This document shows positions 9,121-17,808 of a stretch of DNA of 36,212 nt, one piece after another. The position numbers and the translations under genes are program-made. Every line of letters starts with the position of its first letter. The stretch's first letter is position 1. The notes beneath the pieces were generated by a model, which worked only from the letters and a program-made list of their open reading frames with translations, searched no databases and had not been told where the DNA came from. The DNA comes from Vicinamibacteria bacterium (GTDB taxonomy: Bacteria > Acidobacteriota > Vicinamibacteria > Vicinamibacterales > UBA8438): NCBI GenBank assembly GCA_022820825.1, contig JAJEEU010000051.1, positions 1 through 36,212 of the forward strand, read 5' to 3'.

Positions 9121-9582
9121 ATGGATCTCAGCAACCTGCATCCACCGGAAGGCGCGCGGCGCAAGCGCAAGCGCGTGGGGCGCGGCGACGGCTCCGGCAC
9201 CGGCGTGACCGCGGGCCGCGGCCACAAGGGCGCCAAGTCGCGATCCGGATACAAGCGCAAGCGGGGATTCGAGGGCGGCCAGATGCCGCTGCACCGCCGC
9301 GTGCCGAAGCGCGGGTTCCACAATCCGTTTCGCGTGGAGTACGCCATCGTGAACCTCGACACGCTGTCGGAGCGGTTCGATGAGGGCACGGCGGTGACGC
9401 CCGAGCTGCTTCGCGAGCGCCGCATAGTGCGCGAGTCCCGGGCGCCGATCAAGGTGCTGGGGCGGGGCGAGCTGTCGAAGAAGCTGACCGTGAGAGCGCA
9501 CCGCTTCAGCGCACAGGCCAGCAAGGCGATTGCGGCCGCGGGCGGCCGGGCCGAGGTGCTGGGAGGCGGCGCCGAAAGGTAG
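9121..9582 (+). CDS. rplO: 50S ribosomal protein L15
   Basis: A 153-residue late-assembly protein of the large subunit. The N-terminal extended arm is clear: [20 protein letters not shown] followed by [20 protein letters not shown] and [20 protein letters not shown]. The globular domain ends with [20 protein letters not shown], a family signature. The length is normal. The ATG comes six bases after the rpmD stop and the gene ends eight bases before secY, the usual order. Confidence 0.98.
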   Translation: MDLSNLHPPEGARRKRKRVGRGDGSGTGVTAGRGHKGAKSRSGYKRKRGFEGGQMPLHRRVPKRGFHNPFRVEYAIVNLDTLSERFDEGTAVTPELLRERRIVRESRAPIKVLGRGELSKKLTVRAHRFSAQASKAIAAAGGRAEVLGGGAER

Positions 9583-9590
9583 CCGGGCAG

Positions 9591-10979
9591 ATGTTCGAGA
9601 ACATCAGGAACATCTTCGCGATACCGGATCTGCGGAAGCGTGTGCTGTTCACGCTGTCGATTCTGCTGGTCTATCGCGTCGGCAGCCACATCCCGACGCC
9701 GGGCGTGAACACGGAGGCGCTCGCGTTGCTCGCGGAGCAGGCGGCGGGCACGATGTTCGGCCTGTACGACATGTTCTCGGGCGGCAACCTGTCGCAGGTC
9801 ACGATCTTCGCGCTCGGCATCATGCCGTACATCAGCGCCTCGATCATCCTGCAGTTGCTGACGGTAGTGTGGCCGTACCTCGAGCGGCTCTCCAAGGAAG
9901 GCGAGCTGGGACGGCGCAAGATCACGCAGTACACGCGCTACGGCACGATTCTGCTGTGCGTCGTGCAGTCGCTGGCCATCGCGATATTCCTGGAGCGCCA
10001 GACCAACATCGCCGGCGGGCTGCCCCTCGTCTACGAGCCGGGCTGGTCGTTCCGGCTCATGACGGTCCTGACGCTGACTACCGGCACCGGCTTCATCATG
10101 TGGCTGGGCGAGCAGATCACCGAGCGCGGCATCGGCAATGGAATGTCGCTGATCATCTTCGCCGGCATCGTCGTCGGTCTGCCGACCGCGGTGCTCACGA
10201 CGCTCGACCAGATGCGTACCGGGCAGATGGGCCTCATCCGCGTCCTCGTGCTGCTGGCGCTGATGATCCTCGTCGTGGCGGCCGTCGTGTTCATCGAACG
10301 CGGGCACCGGCGCGTCACCGTGCAGTACGCGAAGCGCATGGTGGGGCGGCGCATGTACGGCGGCAGCAGCACCCACATCCCGCTGAAGGTGAACACCGGC
10401 GGCGTGATTCCGGTCATCTTCGCGTCCTCGATCATCGCCTTTCCGGCGACGGTCGCGACCGCGTTCCCGGCGGGCGGCTGGGGACAGGCAATCACCGATC
10501 AGTTGCGCAACGGCATGCCGTTGTACTACCTGCTGTACATGGCCGGCATCATCTTCTTCGCCTATTTCTATACGGCCATCATCTTCAATCCGGACGACGT
10601 CGCGGAGAACATGCGGAAGTACGGCGGGTTCATTCCCGGCATCCGGCCCGGCAAGCGGACCGCGGAGCACATCGACACCATCCTGACCCGCATCACGCTG
10701 GTGGGATCGATCTACCTGGCGCTGGTCGCCGTGCTGCCCGACCTGCTGATTGCGGGTTTCCGGGCCGACGCCGTGCCGTTCTTCGGCGATCAGCTCGATA
10801 CGCTGCTGCCGCGCTTCATCACCGACGGAATGGGCGTTACGTTCTACTTCGGCGGGACGTCGCTGCTGATCATCGTCGGCGTGTCGATGGACACGGTGCA
10901 GCAGGTCGAGTCGCAGTTGATCATGCGGCACTACGACGGCTTCATGAAGAAGACCCGCATCAAGGGCCGCCGCGGGTAG
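9591..10979 (+). CDS. secY: Protein translocase subunit SecY
   Basis: A 462-residue integral membrane channel of the Sec translocon, working with SecE, SecG and SecA. Motifs include the N-terminal [19 protein letters not shown], the plug-region [33 protein letters not shown], the cytosolic loop [15 protein letters not shown] with [20 protein letters not shown], and [20 protein letters not shown] near residue 330-350. Ten hydrophobic segments can be seen. The C-terminus ends [20 protein letters not shown], a common SecY ending. It lies between rplO and adk. Confidence 0.98.
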   Translation: MFENIRNIFAIPDLRKRVLFTLSILLVYRVGSHIPTPGVNTEALALLAEQAAGTMFGLYDMFSGGNLSQVTIFALGIMPYISASIILQLLTVVWPYLERLSKEGELGRRKITQYTRYGTILLCVVQSLAIAIFLERQTNIAGGLPLVYEPGWSFRLMTVLTLTTGTGFIMWLGEQITERGIGNGMSLIIFAGIVVGLPTAVLTTLDQMRTGQMGLIRVLVLLALMILVVAAVVFIERGHRRVTVQYAKRMVGRRMYGGSSTHIPLKVNTGGVIPVIFASSIIAFPATVATAFPAGGWGQAITDQLRNGMPLYYLLYMAGIIFFAYFYTAIIFNPDDVAENMRKYGGFIPGIRPGKRTAEHIDTILTRITLVGSIYLALVAVLPDLLIAGFRADAVPFFGDQLDTLLPRFITDGMGVTFYFGGTSLLIIVGVSMDTVQQVESQLIMRHYDGFMKKTRIKGRRG

Positions 10980-10989
10980 GCAGGGGGCA

Positions 10990-11667
10990 ATGGCGCTGAA
11001 TCTGGTCATGCTCGGTCCGCCGGGCGCCGGCAAGGGAACACAGGCGGTGCGCGTCGAGCAGGAACGCGGGATCCCGCAGATATCGACCGGCGACATCCTG
11101 CGCGAGGCGGTCCAGGCCGGCACGGATCTCGGCCGGCAGGCGCAGGCGGTGATGGAGCGCGGCGAGCTGGTCAGCGATGCACTGATGGTCGCGATCGTCC
11201 GCGAACGTCTGGCGCGCGACGACACGCGGGACGGATTCATACTGGACGGCTTCCCGCGGACCGTGGCGCAGGCGGTGGCGCTCGACGAGATTCTCGCCGG
11301 CCGCGACCCGCTGATCGTCGTCGAGCTCGGCGTGCCGGATCAGGCGCTGGTCGAGCGTCTTTCGCGCCGCCGCGTGTGCCGGGAGTGCGGGGCGACCTAC
11401 GGCGCCGGCGCGGGCGCGGTTCCGGCCGCCTGCACGGGCTGCGGGGCCCCGCTCGTGGCGCGCAAGGACGATCGCGAGGAGGTCGTGCAGGAGCGCCTGC
11501 GGGTCTACCGCGAGCAGACCGAGCCGCTGGTGGCGTTCTACCAGGATCGTTCGACGTTCCGCCGCGTGGACGGGAATCAGCCGGCCGACGCGGTACGCAT
11601 TGCAATCGGCGGCGCGATCGACGCCGCGCAGGCGGCGGTTCATGTCCAGCCGACGCCTGCCGGGTGA
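10990..11667 (+). CDS. adk: Adenylate kinase (zinc-LID form)
   Basis: A 225-residue nucleotide kinase that converts AMP and ATP to two ADP in the cytoplasm. The P-loop GPPGAGKGT is at 9-17. The AMP-binding part includes ISTGDILREAV and DGFILDGFPRT (81-91). The LID domain has four cysteines, Cys130, Cys133, Cys148 and Cys151, the zinc-binding arrangement of Gram-positive and many other long-form kinases. RKDDREEVVQERLRVYREQT follows. The C-terminus (about 210-225) is a short nonconserved tail. The gene is ten bases after secY, its usual neighbour. Confidence 0.97.
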   Translation: MALNLVMLGPPGAGKGTQAVRVEQERGIPQISTGDILREAVQAGTDLGRQAQAVMERGELVSDALMVAIVRERLARDDTRDGFILDGFPRTVAQAVALDEILAGRDPLIVVELGVPDQALVERLSRRRVCRECGATYGAGAGAVPAACTGCGAPLVARKDDREEVVQERLRVYREQTEPLVAFYQDRSTFRRVDGNQPADAVRIAIGGAIDAAQAAVHVQPTPAG

Positions 11668-11680
11668 GAGGCGAGGCCAG

Positions 11681-12430
11681 ATGATCGTGTGCAAGTCGCC
11701 CGAGGAAGTCGCCAAGATGCGCGCGGCCAATGCGCTCGTCGCGGGCGTGCTCGGCGAGTTGCGGGAGGTGGTGAAGCCCGGGATTACGGCGCAGGAACTG
11801 GACGCAGTGGCGGAGATGCGGGTCCGCGAGGCCGGTGCGACCCCTGCCTTCAAGGGGTATCACGGGTATCCCGCCACGTTGTGCGTCTCCATAAACGATG
11901 CCGTCGTGCACGGCATTCCGTCGCCGCGCAAGCTGGTGGAGGGCGACATCGTGTCGCTCGACATGGGGGTCGTCCTGGACGGATATTACGGCGATTCGGC
12001 GGTGACAGTGGGTGTCGGCACGATATCGGATGCAGCGGCGGAGCTGCTCGACGTCACCCGCGACGCCCTGCACCTGGCGATCGACTGCGCGCGCGTGGGG
12101 CGGCGCGTCTCGGATCTCGGGTACGCCGTCCAGACCCACGTGGAGTCGCGCGGGTTCTCGGTGGTCCGGGAGTTCGTCGGACACGGCATCGGCACGCAGT
12201 TGCACGAAGAGCCGCAGATTCCGAACTACGGCACGCCGGGCCGCGGGCCGTATCTGAAGGAAGGCATGGTGCTGGCCATCGAGCCGATGGTGAACGCCGG
12301 ACGGGCGGCCGTGCGCGTGCTGGACGACGGCTGGACGGCGGTGACGGTGGACGGCAGTCTCTCGGCGCATTTCGAGCATTCGGTCGCGGTGTCGAAGGAC
12401 GGTCCCGTCATATTGAGCCGGCTCGACTGA
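11681..12430 (+). CDS. map: Methionine aminopeptidase, type I
   Basis: A 249-residue dimetal hydrolase that removes the initiator methionine from new proteins. All metal-site residues are visible: Asp94 (SLDMG), Asp105 (YGDSA), His168 (GHGIG), Glu201 (IEPMV) and Glu232 (FEHS), with His77 (VVHGIP) and His175 (LHEEP) in the substrate pocket. The frame is open upstream into adk; the ATG at 11681 follows GAGAGGCGAGGCC and gives the normal [16 protein letters not shown]. There is no N-terminal zinc-finger extension. It is followed directly by rpmJ, with no infA between. Confidence 0.97.
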   Translation: MIVCKSPEEVAKMRAANALVAGVLGELREVVKPGITAQELDAVAEMRVREAGATPAFKGYHGYPATLCVSINDAVVHGIPSPRKLVEGDIVSLDMGVVLDGYYGDSAVTVGVGTISDAAAELLDVTRDALHLAIDCARVGRRVSDLGYAVQTHVESRGFSVVREFVGHGIGTQLHEEPQIPNYGTPGRGPYLKEGMVLAIEPMVNAGRAAVRVLDDGWTAVTVDGSLSAHFEHSVAVSKDGPVILSRLD

Positions 12431-12444
12431 TTGCGGAGGATGGA

Positions 12445-12558
12445 ATGAAGGTTCGGGCATCGGTGCGCAAGTTGTGCGACAAGTGCAAGATCATCCGCCG
12501 CCGCGGGGTGGTGCGGGTGCTCTGCAGTAATCCGAAGCACAAGCAGCGGCAGGGGTAA
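12445..12558 (+). CDS. rpmJ: 50S ribosomal protein L36 (zinc form)
   Basis: A 37-residue protein, the full usual length. The sequence begins [20 protein letters not shown] and ends with [11 protein letters not shown]. The zinc ligands are Cys11, Cys14, Cys27 and His32, so it is the C+ form. A GCGGAGGATGGA ribosome-binding region lies just before the ATG. It is 14 bases after map and seven before rpsM. infA, the common preceding gene, is missing here. Confidence 0.97.
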   Translation: MKVRASVRKLCDKCKIIRRRGVVRVLCSNPKHKQRQG

Positions 12559-12565
12559 CGGAGTC

Positions 12566-12940
12566 ATGGCACGAATCGCAGGCGTGGATCTGCCGCGCAC
12601 GAAACGTATCGAGGTCGGGCTGACCTATATCTTCGGCATCGGGCCGGCACGGGCCACGGCCACGCTGCAGGAGGCCGGGGTCGACGGCGACATCCGCGTG
12701 AAGGACCTCACCGAGGACGATGTGCGCCGGATCGGCCGGGTCATCGAGGAGCATGGCGGCGTCGAGGGTGACCTGCGCAAGGAGATCTCGGTCAACATCA
12801 AGCGGTTGATGGAGATCGGCTGCTACCGCGGGCTGCGTCATCGCCGCAACCTTCCGGTGCGGGGCCAGCGGACGAATACGAATGCGCGCACCAGGAAAGG
12901 GCCCCGCCGGGGCGCCGTGGCAAAGAAGAAGACCAAGTAG
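12566..12940 (+). CDS. rpsM: 30S ribosomal protein S13
   Basis: A 124-residue head protein that contacts the P-site tRNA and forms bridges to the large subunit. Conserved segments are [29 protein letters not shown], and the C-terminal [20 protein letters not shown] with TRKGPRRG, whose basic tail reaches the tRNA. The length is normal. The start follows GGGGTAACGGAGTC. First of the alpha-operon set rpsM-rpsK-rpsD-rpoA-rplQ. Confidence 0.98.
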   Translation: MARIAGVDLPRTKRIEVGLTYIFGIGPARATATLQEAGVDGDIRVKDLTEDDVRRIGRVIEEHGGVEGDLRKEISVNIKRLMEIGCYRGLRHRRNLPVRGQRTNTNARTRKGPRRGAVAKKKTK

Positions 12941-12958
12941 TCCTGAAAGAGGAATTCG

Positions 12959-13408
12959 ATGGCCAAGACGGATGCGGCCGGTGCGGCGGGGGCGGCTCCC
13001 GCGAAGCGCAGGCGGCGGAAGACCGGAAAGACCTTCAAGAAGCGGGGAGAGAAGCGCGTCGTGCACCACGGCGTGGTGCACATCCAGGCGTCGTTCAACA
13101 ACACGATCATCACGATCGCCGACGCCGAGGGTAACGTGCTGGCCTGGTCGAGCGCCGGCGGGATCGGGTTCAAGGGCTCGCGCAAGGGCACGCCGTTCGC
13201 CGCGACGCAGGCGGCAATCAACGCCGGGCACGGGGCGAAGACGTTCGGCGTGCGCACCGTGGACGTGCTGGTCAAGGGGCCCGGCGCCGGCCGCGAGTCC
13301 GCCATCCGCGCGCTGCAGACCTCGGTCGGACTGGAAGTGAAATCGATTCGGGACGTCACCCCGATTCCGCACAACGGTTGTCGCCCGCCGAAGCGCCGGC
13401 GGGTCTGA
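12959..13408 (+). CDS. rpsK: 30S ribosomal protein S11 with N-terminal extension
   Basis: A 149-residue platform protein at the mRNA exit. The core begins about residue 37 ([20 protein letters not shown]), with [20 protein letters not shown] and the family ending [14 protein letters not shown]. The first 35 residues are an Ala/Gly stretch and then [17 protein letters not shown], longer than the common 129-residue form. The ATG at 12959 is preceded by GAAAGAGGAATTCG, which supports the long version. Confidence 0.97.
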   Translation: MAKTDAAGAAGAAPAKRRRRKTGKTFKKRGEKRVVHHGVVHIQASFNNTIITIADAEGNVLAWSSAGGIGFKGSRKGTPFAATQAAINAGHGAKTFGVRTVDVLVKGPGAGRESAIRALQTSVGLEVKSIRDVTPIPHNGCRPPKRRRV

Positions 13409-13423
13409 GAGAGCAGAGGGATT

Positions 13424-14053
13424 ATGGCGCGTTACGCGGGTCCGGTATGCCGGTTGTGCCGGCGCGAAGGTATGAAGCTGTTTCTCAAGGGAGAACGGTG
13501 CTACGGCGAGAAGTGCGCCATCGACCGGCGCAACGTGCCGCCCGGACAGCACGGCAAGGGCCGCCGCCAGCGGCTGCTGGGCTACGGCCTCCAGTTGCGG
13601 GAGAAGCAGAAGGTGCGCCGCATGTACGGCGTGCTGGAGCGCCAGTTCCGGCGCTACTTCGAGAAGGCCGACCGGCAGAAGGGCGTTACCGGCGAGACGC
13701 TGCTGCAACTTCTCGAGAGCCGGCTGGACAACGTCGTCTACCGGCTCGGCTTTGCGGTATCCCGGCCCCAGGCGCGGCAGCTCGTGCGCCACGGCCACTT
13801 CGCGGTCAACGGCCGGAGCACCAACGTCCCGTCGTATTCCGTTGCCGCGGGCGACGTCATTGCGGTCCGTCCCTCCAGTGCGGAGAATCCGGCCATCGTC
13901 TACGCGATGGAGGAAGTCAAGGGACGCGGGATCCCGGAGTGGTTGGAGCTCGATGCGGAGAAGCTGTCGGGCAGCCTGACGGCGCCGCCGACGCGCGAGC
14001 AACTGAACCTGCCGGTGCAGGAGCAGTTGATCGTCGAGCTCTATTCCAAGTGA
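13424..14053 (+). CDS. rpsD: 30S ribosomal protein S4 (zinc form)
   Basis: A 209-residue primary 16S rRNA-binding protein of the body, important for accuracy and mRNA entry. The N-terminus has Cys9, Cys12, Cys26 and Cys31, a zinc site seen in C+ S4 proteins. It is followed by [20 protein letters not shown]. The S4 RNA-binding domain lies about 98-160 with [40 protein letters not shown]. The C-terminus is [19 protein letters not shown]. Length normal. It is 15 bases after rpsK. Confidence 0.98.
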   Translation: MARYAGPVCRLCRREGMKLFLKGERCYGEKCAIDRRNVPPGQHGKGRRQRLLGYGLQLREKQKVRRMYGVLERQFRRYFEKADRQKGVTGETLLQLLESRLDNVVYRLGFAVSRPQARQLVRHGHFAVNGRSTNVPSYSVAAGDVIAVRPSSAENPAIVYAMEEVKGRGIPEWLELDAEKLSGSLTAPPTREQLNLPVQEQLIVELYSK

Positions 14054-14096
14054 TCCGGATGTAGTCCAGGAGCCCGTGGCGAAAGGATAGAACTCA

Positions 14097-15089
14097 ATGT
14101 TGTGGAAAAACTTCCAGCGGCCAAAGCGGTTGGAGTATGAGGCCGAGACCCTCACCGATCGGTTCGGACGCTTTCACGCGCAGCCCTTCGAACGCGGTTT
14201 CGGCACGACGGTCGGCAACGCGCTGCGCCGCGTGCTGCTGTCGTCGATCGAGGGCGCCGCGGTGACGGCCGTCAAGATCGATGGCGTGCTGCACGAGTTC
14301 TCGCCCATTGCCGGCGTGGTGGAGGACGCTACCGACATCATCCTGAACCTGAAGCAGATACCGATCCGCATGCACGTCGATCGCACCAAGACACTGTACG
14401 TGCGCTGCGACGAGGCCGGAGCCGTGAAGGCGGGCGACATCGAGGCCGACGCCGACGTGGAGATTCTGGAACCCGACCTGCACATTGCCACCGTGGCCGA
14501 GGGCGGCTCGCTGAGCATGGAGCTGCGCGTCAACCGCGGCCGCGGCTACGTATCGGCGGACAAGAACTTTGTGGAAGACCTCGGCATCGGCTGGATCCCG
14601 CTCGATTCGGTCCATTCACCGGTCAAGAAGGTCAACTACGTGGTCGAGGCGGCGCGCCTGGGACAGACGACCGACTACGACAAGCTGACGGTGGACGTGT
14701 GGACCGACGGGTCCGTTACGGCCCGCGACGCCGTATCCCTCGGCGCCCAGTTGATTCGCGATCACCTCAACATCTTCATCAACATCGACGATTCGGTGGA
14801 GCAGCCGGCGGATGCCGAGCAGAGTCCCCCCATACCGGTTCCGAACGAGCATCTCGACCGCAGCGTAGAGGAGCTCGAGCTGTCGGTGCGGTCGTACAAC
14901 TGCCTGAAGAACGCAGATATCAGGACGATCCGCGAGCTGGTGCAGAAGACCGAATCGGAAATGCTGCGCACCAAGAACTTCGGCCGCAAGTCGCTGAGCG
15001 AGATCAAGGAGCTGCTGTCCAGCATGGGCCTGAGTCTCGGCATGCATCTCGACGCGCCCGCGGACGCGGAGTCCGTATCGACGGAATAG
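14097..15089 (+). CDS. rpoA: DNA-directed RNA polymerase alpha subunit
   Basis: A 330-residue subunit that dimerises to start RNA polymerase assembly and binds UP elements and activators through its C-terminal domain. The N-terminal domain shows [20 protein letters not shown] and [21 protein letters not shown] linker near 235-250 contains SPPIPVPNE. The C-terminal domain (about 255-315) contains [34 protein letters not shown] and [11 protein letters not shown]. The ribosome-binding region is GCGAAAGGATAG. The C-terminal domain is complete, so activator contacts of the usual kind are possible. Confidence 0.98.
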   Translation: MLWKNFQRPKRLEYEAETLTDRFGRFHAQPFERGFGTTVGNALRRVLLSSIEGAAVTAVKIDGVLHEFSPIAGVVEDATDIILNLKQIPIRMHVDRTKTLYVRCDEAGAVKAGDIEADADVEILEPDLHIATVAEGGSLSMELRVNRGRGYVSADKNFVEDLGIGWIPLDSVHSPVKKVNYVVEAARLGQTTDYDKLTVDVWTDGSVTARDAVSLGAQLIRDHLNIFINIDDSVEQPADAEQSPPIPVPNEHLDRSVEELELSVRSYNCLKNADIRTIRELVQKTESEMLRTKNFGRKSLSEIKELLSSMGLSLGMHLDAPADAESVSTE

Positions 15090-15095
15090 ATTGCC

Positions 15096-15596
15096 ATGCG
15101 CCATCGGATTGCAAACCGCAAGCTCGGACGGGTTTCCGAGCACCGCATCGCCCTGTTGCGCAACCAGGCCACGGCGCTCATTCGCCACGAGCGCATCAAC
15201 ACGACCGTGGCCAAGGCCAAGGCGCTGCGTCCGTTCGTGGAACGCTTGATCACGATTGCCAAGCGCGGGCTTGCGGAAGGCTCGGACACGACGCGGGCCC
15301 TGCACGCCCGCCGGCTGGTCGCGCGCGACGTGGCGGACCGGGCCGTGCTCAGCAAGTTGTTCGAGGCGATCGCGCCGCGGTTCGCCGAACGGCCGGGCGG
15401 CTATACGCGCCTGCTGCGCGGCGGCCGGCGTCTGGGCGACGACGCGCCGCTGGCGCAGGTGGAGCTCGTGGGCAGCGAGTACAAGCCGGAAACGGAAGAC
15501 GCCAAGGCAGCCGAGGAAGAAGAGGGCGCCCCCGGCGTCGCCGGGCGCGTACGACGGGCCGCGCGGCGGATCCGTGCCGGCGAGGAAAGTTCCTAG
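15096..15596 (+). CDS. rplQ: 50S ribosomal protein L17 with C-terminal tail
   Basis: A 166-residue protein near the tunnel exit. The core is [20 protein letters not shown], then [20 protein letters not shown] and [19 protein letters not shown], and the family ending [20 protein letters not shown] at about 92-111. After the core come roughly 40 residues, acidic at first ([15 protein letters not shown]) and basic at the end ([14 protein letters not shown]). Such tails occur in several phyla. The gene closes the ribosomal cluster and converges on the EF-G-like gene, 21 bases away. Confidence 0.97.
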   Translation: MRHRIANRKLGRVSEHRIALLRNQATALIRHERINTTVAKAKALRPFVERLITIAKRGLAEGSDTTRALHARRLVARDVADRAVLSKLFEAIAPRFAERPGGYTRLLRGGRRLGDDAPLAQVELVGSEYKPETEDAKAAEEEEGAPGVAGRVRRAARRIRAGEESS

Positions 15597-15610
15597 CCGG
15601 GCGAGCCCGG
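15597..15610. terminator. Short inverted repeat between rplQ and the convergent EF-G-like gene
   Basis: Directly after the rplQ stop, CCGGGC (15597-15602) and GCCCGG (15605-15610) form a six-pair stem with a 2-base centre. The two convergent genes are only 21 bases apart, so any terminator has to be here. No U-run follows on the + side until an interrupted TTCTTCCTCTT, so efficiency is uncertain. Confidence 0.4.
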
Positions 15611-15617
15611 TCGGCGG

Positions 15618-17723
15618 CTATTCTTCCTCTTCGTCCTCTCCCGCGGCCTCGCCGCGATCCGCCCTGGCCGCCGCGATGACCTTTCCGTGCAGGTGCGCGG
15701 GCACTTCCTCGTAGTGTGAGAACTCCATGTTGTACGAGCCGCGCCCGCCGGTGGTGGACGTGAGCTGCTGTTCGTAGGTCAGCATTTCCGCCATCGGCAC
15801 CTGCGCCTTGATGACGGTGGAGGTGCCGCGCGTCTCCATGCCGCCGATGCGGCCCCGCCGGCCGTTCAGGCTGCCCATCAGATCGCCCGCGAACTCGCTT
15901 GGCGCATGCACCTCGACGTCCATGACCGGTTCGAGGAGCGTCGGACGCGCCCGTGACATCGCGTCCCGGAACGCCAGCCGGCCCGCCATCTTGAACGACA
16001 TCTCGTTCGAGTCGACCGCGTGGAACTGGCCGTCGTACAGCGTCACGCGAAAGTCGACCATCGGATAGCCCGCCAGATAGCCCTTCTCGCGCGCCTCGTG
16101 GATGCCCTTCTCGACCGCCGGGATGAACTGGCGGGGAATGGAGCCGCCGAAGATCTCGTTGGCGAAGTCGAAGTCCTGGCCGCGGGGCAGCGGCTCGACG
16201 CGAATCTTGCAATCGCCGAACTGCCCGTGCCCGCCGGTCTGTTTCTTGTGGCGTCCGTGCGCTTCCGTGGCGGCGGTGATCGTCTCCCGGTACGGAATGC
16301 GCGGCAGCTTGAGGTTCACCTCCACCCCGAAGCGGCGCTTCAGCTTGGCGACGGTAACCTCGATGTGGAGCTGTCCCTGCCCCGACAGCAGCAACTGCTG
16401 CGTCTGCGCATCCCGTGCGTAGCGGATGGTCGGGTCTTCCTCCTGCAACCGCTGCAGCGAGGTGCTTATCTTCTCTTCGTCGCCGCGTGTCTTCGGCTCG
16501 ATGGCGTATGACAGCACGGGCTCGGCAAAGGCGATTGGCGCGAAGGAGAGCGTGCTGCCGGCAGCGGCCAGTGTGTCCGAGGTCTGCGTATCCTTGAGCT
16601 TGGTCACGGCGCCGATGTCGCCGGCGTTGACGCGCGCAACGGCGTTCTGCGTCTTGCCCTGCAGCACGGCCAGGCTCCCGAGCCGCTCGGTCGTTCCCTT
16701 CGTGGCGTTCTCCACAGCCTGGTCGGAGGCCAGCGCGCCGGTGGCCACGCGGAAGAGCGTGATGCGGCCGGCGAAGGGATCGGCAACCGTCTTCCAGACG
16801 AACGCGGCCGCGGGATCGCCGTTGGCCACGGCGTACGAGACGGGCTCGCCGGAGTTGCGCGCCACTGCCGGCAGCGGCCGGTCCGTGGGCGACGGGAAGT
16901 AGGTGGCGATGGCGTCGAGCAGCGGCTGCACGCCGATGTTGGAGAGTGCGGACGTGCAAAGCAGCGGAAAGATCCGCCGCTGGCCGACGGCGCCGCGGAG
17001 ACCCTGCTCCAGCTCTTCCTGCGACAGCGTTCCGGCCTCGAAGAACTTCTCCATCAGCTCGTCATCGGCCTCGGCCACCATCTCGATGAGGCTGTCGCGG
17101 GCGGTGGCGGCGGCGTCCGCCAGCGCCGCCGGGATGTCGCCGACCGCCGGCTCGCGTCCGTCGCCGGGAAAGCGCACCGCCTGCATCCGCACGAGATCGA
17201 CGACTCCCTCGAATGACTTCTCCTCGCCAATCGGCAGTTGCAGCGGCACCACTTCACGGCCGAACACGTCGCGCAGCGAGGACAGCGAGCGGTCGAGGCT
17301 GGCCCGCTCCCGGTCGAGACGGTTGAGCACTACCACGCACGGTGCTTCGAGCTCGCTTGCGGTGTTCCATACCTTCTCCGTCTGCACCTCGACGCCCGCC
17401 ACCGCGTCGACGACGATGGCCGCCGCGTCGGTGACGCGCAGGGCGGCCCGCGTATCGCTCAGGAAGTTCGCCATGCCCGGCGTGTCGATGAAATTGATCT
17501 TCGTCCGATTCCATTCGGCAAACGCCACGCTCGACGACAACGTGTGCTTGCGGGCGATTTCCTCTTCGTCGAAATCGGTGACCGTGTTCCCCTCGTCGAC
17601 CTTGCCCAGCCGATTGACCATCCCCGCATCGAACAGCGCCGCCGCGGCAAGCTGCGTCTTGCCGGAGCCGCTGTGTCCGACGAGCGCGACATTCCTGATC
17701 TCATCCGCTGAATACACTTTCAT
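15618..17723 (-). CDS. fusA: EF-G-like translational GTPase (EF-G2 type paralogue)
   Basis: A 701-residue protein with all five EF-G domains. The ATG at 17723 gives MKVYSADEIRNVALVGHSGS; the frame is open upstream but lacks homology there. G1 is GHSGSGKT (16-23), G3 is DTPG (80-83), G4 is NRLD (134-137). Canonical EF-G has AHIDAGKT, DTPGHVDF and NKxD; here the position of the catalytic histidine reads DTPGMANF, with Met84. The same region is altered in the EF-G2/FusA2 paralogues of Thermus and mycobacteria, whose role is unclear. Domain IV shows GHGQFGDCKIRVEPL. The tail ends GEAAGEDEEEE. It is probably not the main translocase; that gene is expected next to tuf, upstream. Confidence 0.88.
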   Translation of the reverse strand: MKVYSADEIRNVALVGHSGSGKTQLAAAALFDAGMVNRLGKVDEGNTVTDFDEEEIARKHTLSSSVAFAEWNRTKINFIDTPGMANFLSDTRAALRVTDAAAIVVDAVAGVEVQTEKVWNTASELEAPCVVVLNRLDRERASLDRSLSSLRDVFGREVVPLQLPIGEEKSFEGVVDLVRMQAVRFPGDGREPAVGDIPAALADAAATARDSLIEMVAEADDELMEKFFEAGTLSQEELEQGLRGAVGQRRIFPLLCTSALSNIGVQPLLDAIATYFPSPTDRPLPAVARNSGEPVSYAVANGDPAAAFVWKTVADPFAGRITLFRVATGALASDQAVENATKGTTERLGSLAVLQGKTQNAVARVNAGDIGAVTKLKDTQTSDTLAAAGSTLSFAPIAFAEPVLSYAIEPKTRGDEEKISTSLQRLQEEDPTIRYARDAQTQQLLLSGQGQLHIEVTVAKLKRRFGVEVNLKLPRIPYRETITAATEAHGRHKKQTGGHGQFGDCKIRVEPLPRGQDFDFANEIFGGSIPRQFIPAVEKGIHEAREKGYLAGYPMVDFRVTLYDGQFHAVDSNEMSFKMAGRLAFRDAMSRARPTLLEPVMDVEVHAPSEFAGDLMGSLNGRRGRIGGMETRGTSTVIKAQVPMAEMLTYEQQLTSTTGGRGSYNMEFSHYEEVPAHLHGKVIAAARADRGEAAGEDEEEE

Positions 17724-17755
17724 GGCTTCATCCAGACCCCCGGCACAAGCAGTTA

Positions 17756-17785
17756 ATCCTACTTGACTGACCGGAGGCTGCTCAA
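17756..17785 (-). promoter_or_regulatory. Possible promoter of the EF-G-like gene
   Basis: Read on the minus strand, TTGAGC (17785-17780) and TAGGAT (17761-17756) are 18 bases apart. They lie in the 85-base gap between the permease stop (17809) and the start codon at 17723, giving a leader of about 25 bases. Match to the housekeeping consensus is moderate. Confidence 0.4.
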
Positions 17786-17808
17786 GGAAACGGAGGCGGT
17801 GCGCGGGG

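Noticed and set aside
8694..11240. 848-codon open frame on the minus strand opposite rpsE-secY-adk
   Set aside because: Low-complexity Arg/Asp/His composition and complete overlap with conserved genes mark it as a shadow.
15349..16959. Alternative long minus-strand frame overlapping the EF-G-like gene
   Set aside because: It is the wrong frame of the same gene; the GTPase motifs and domain IV are all in the frame ending at 15618.
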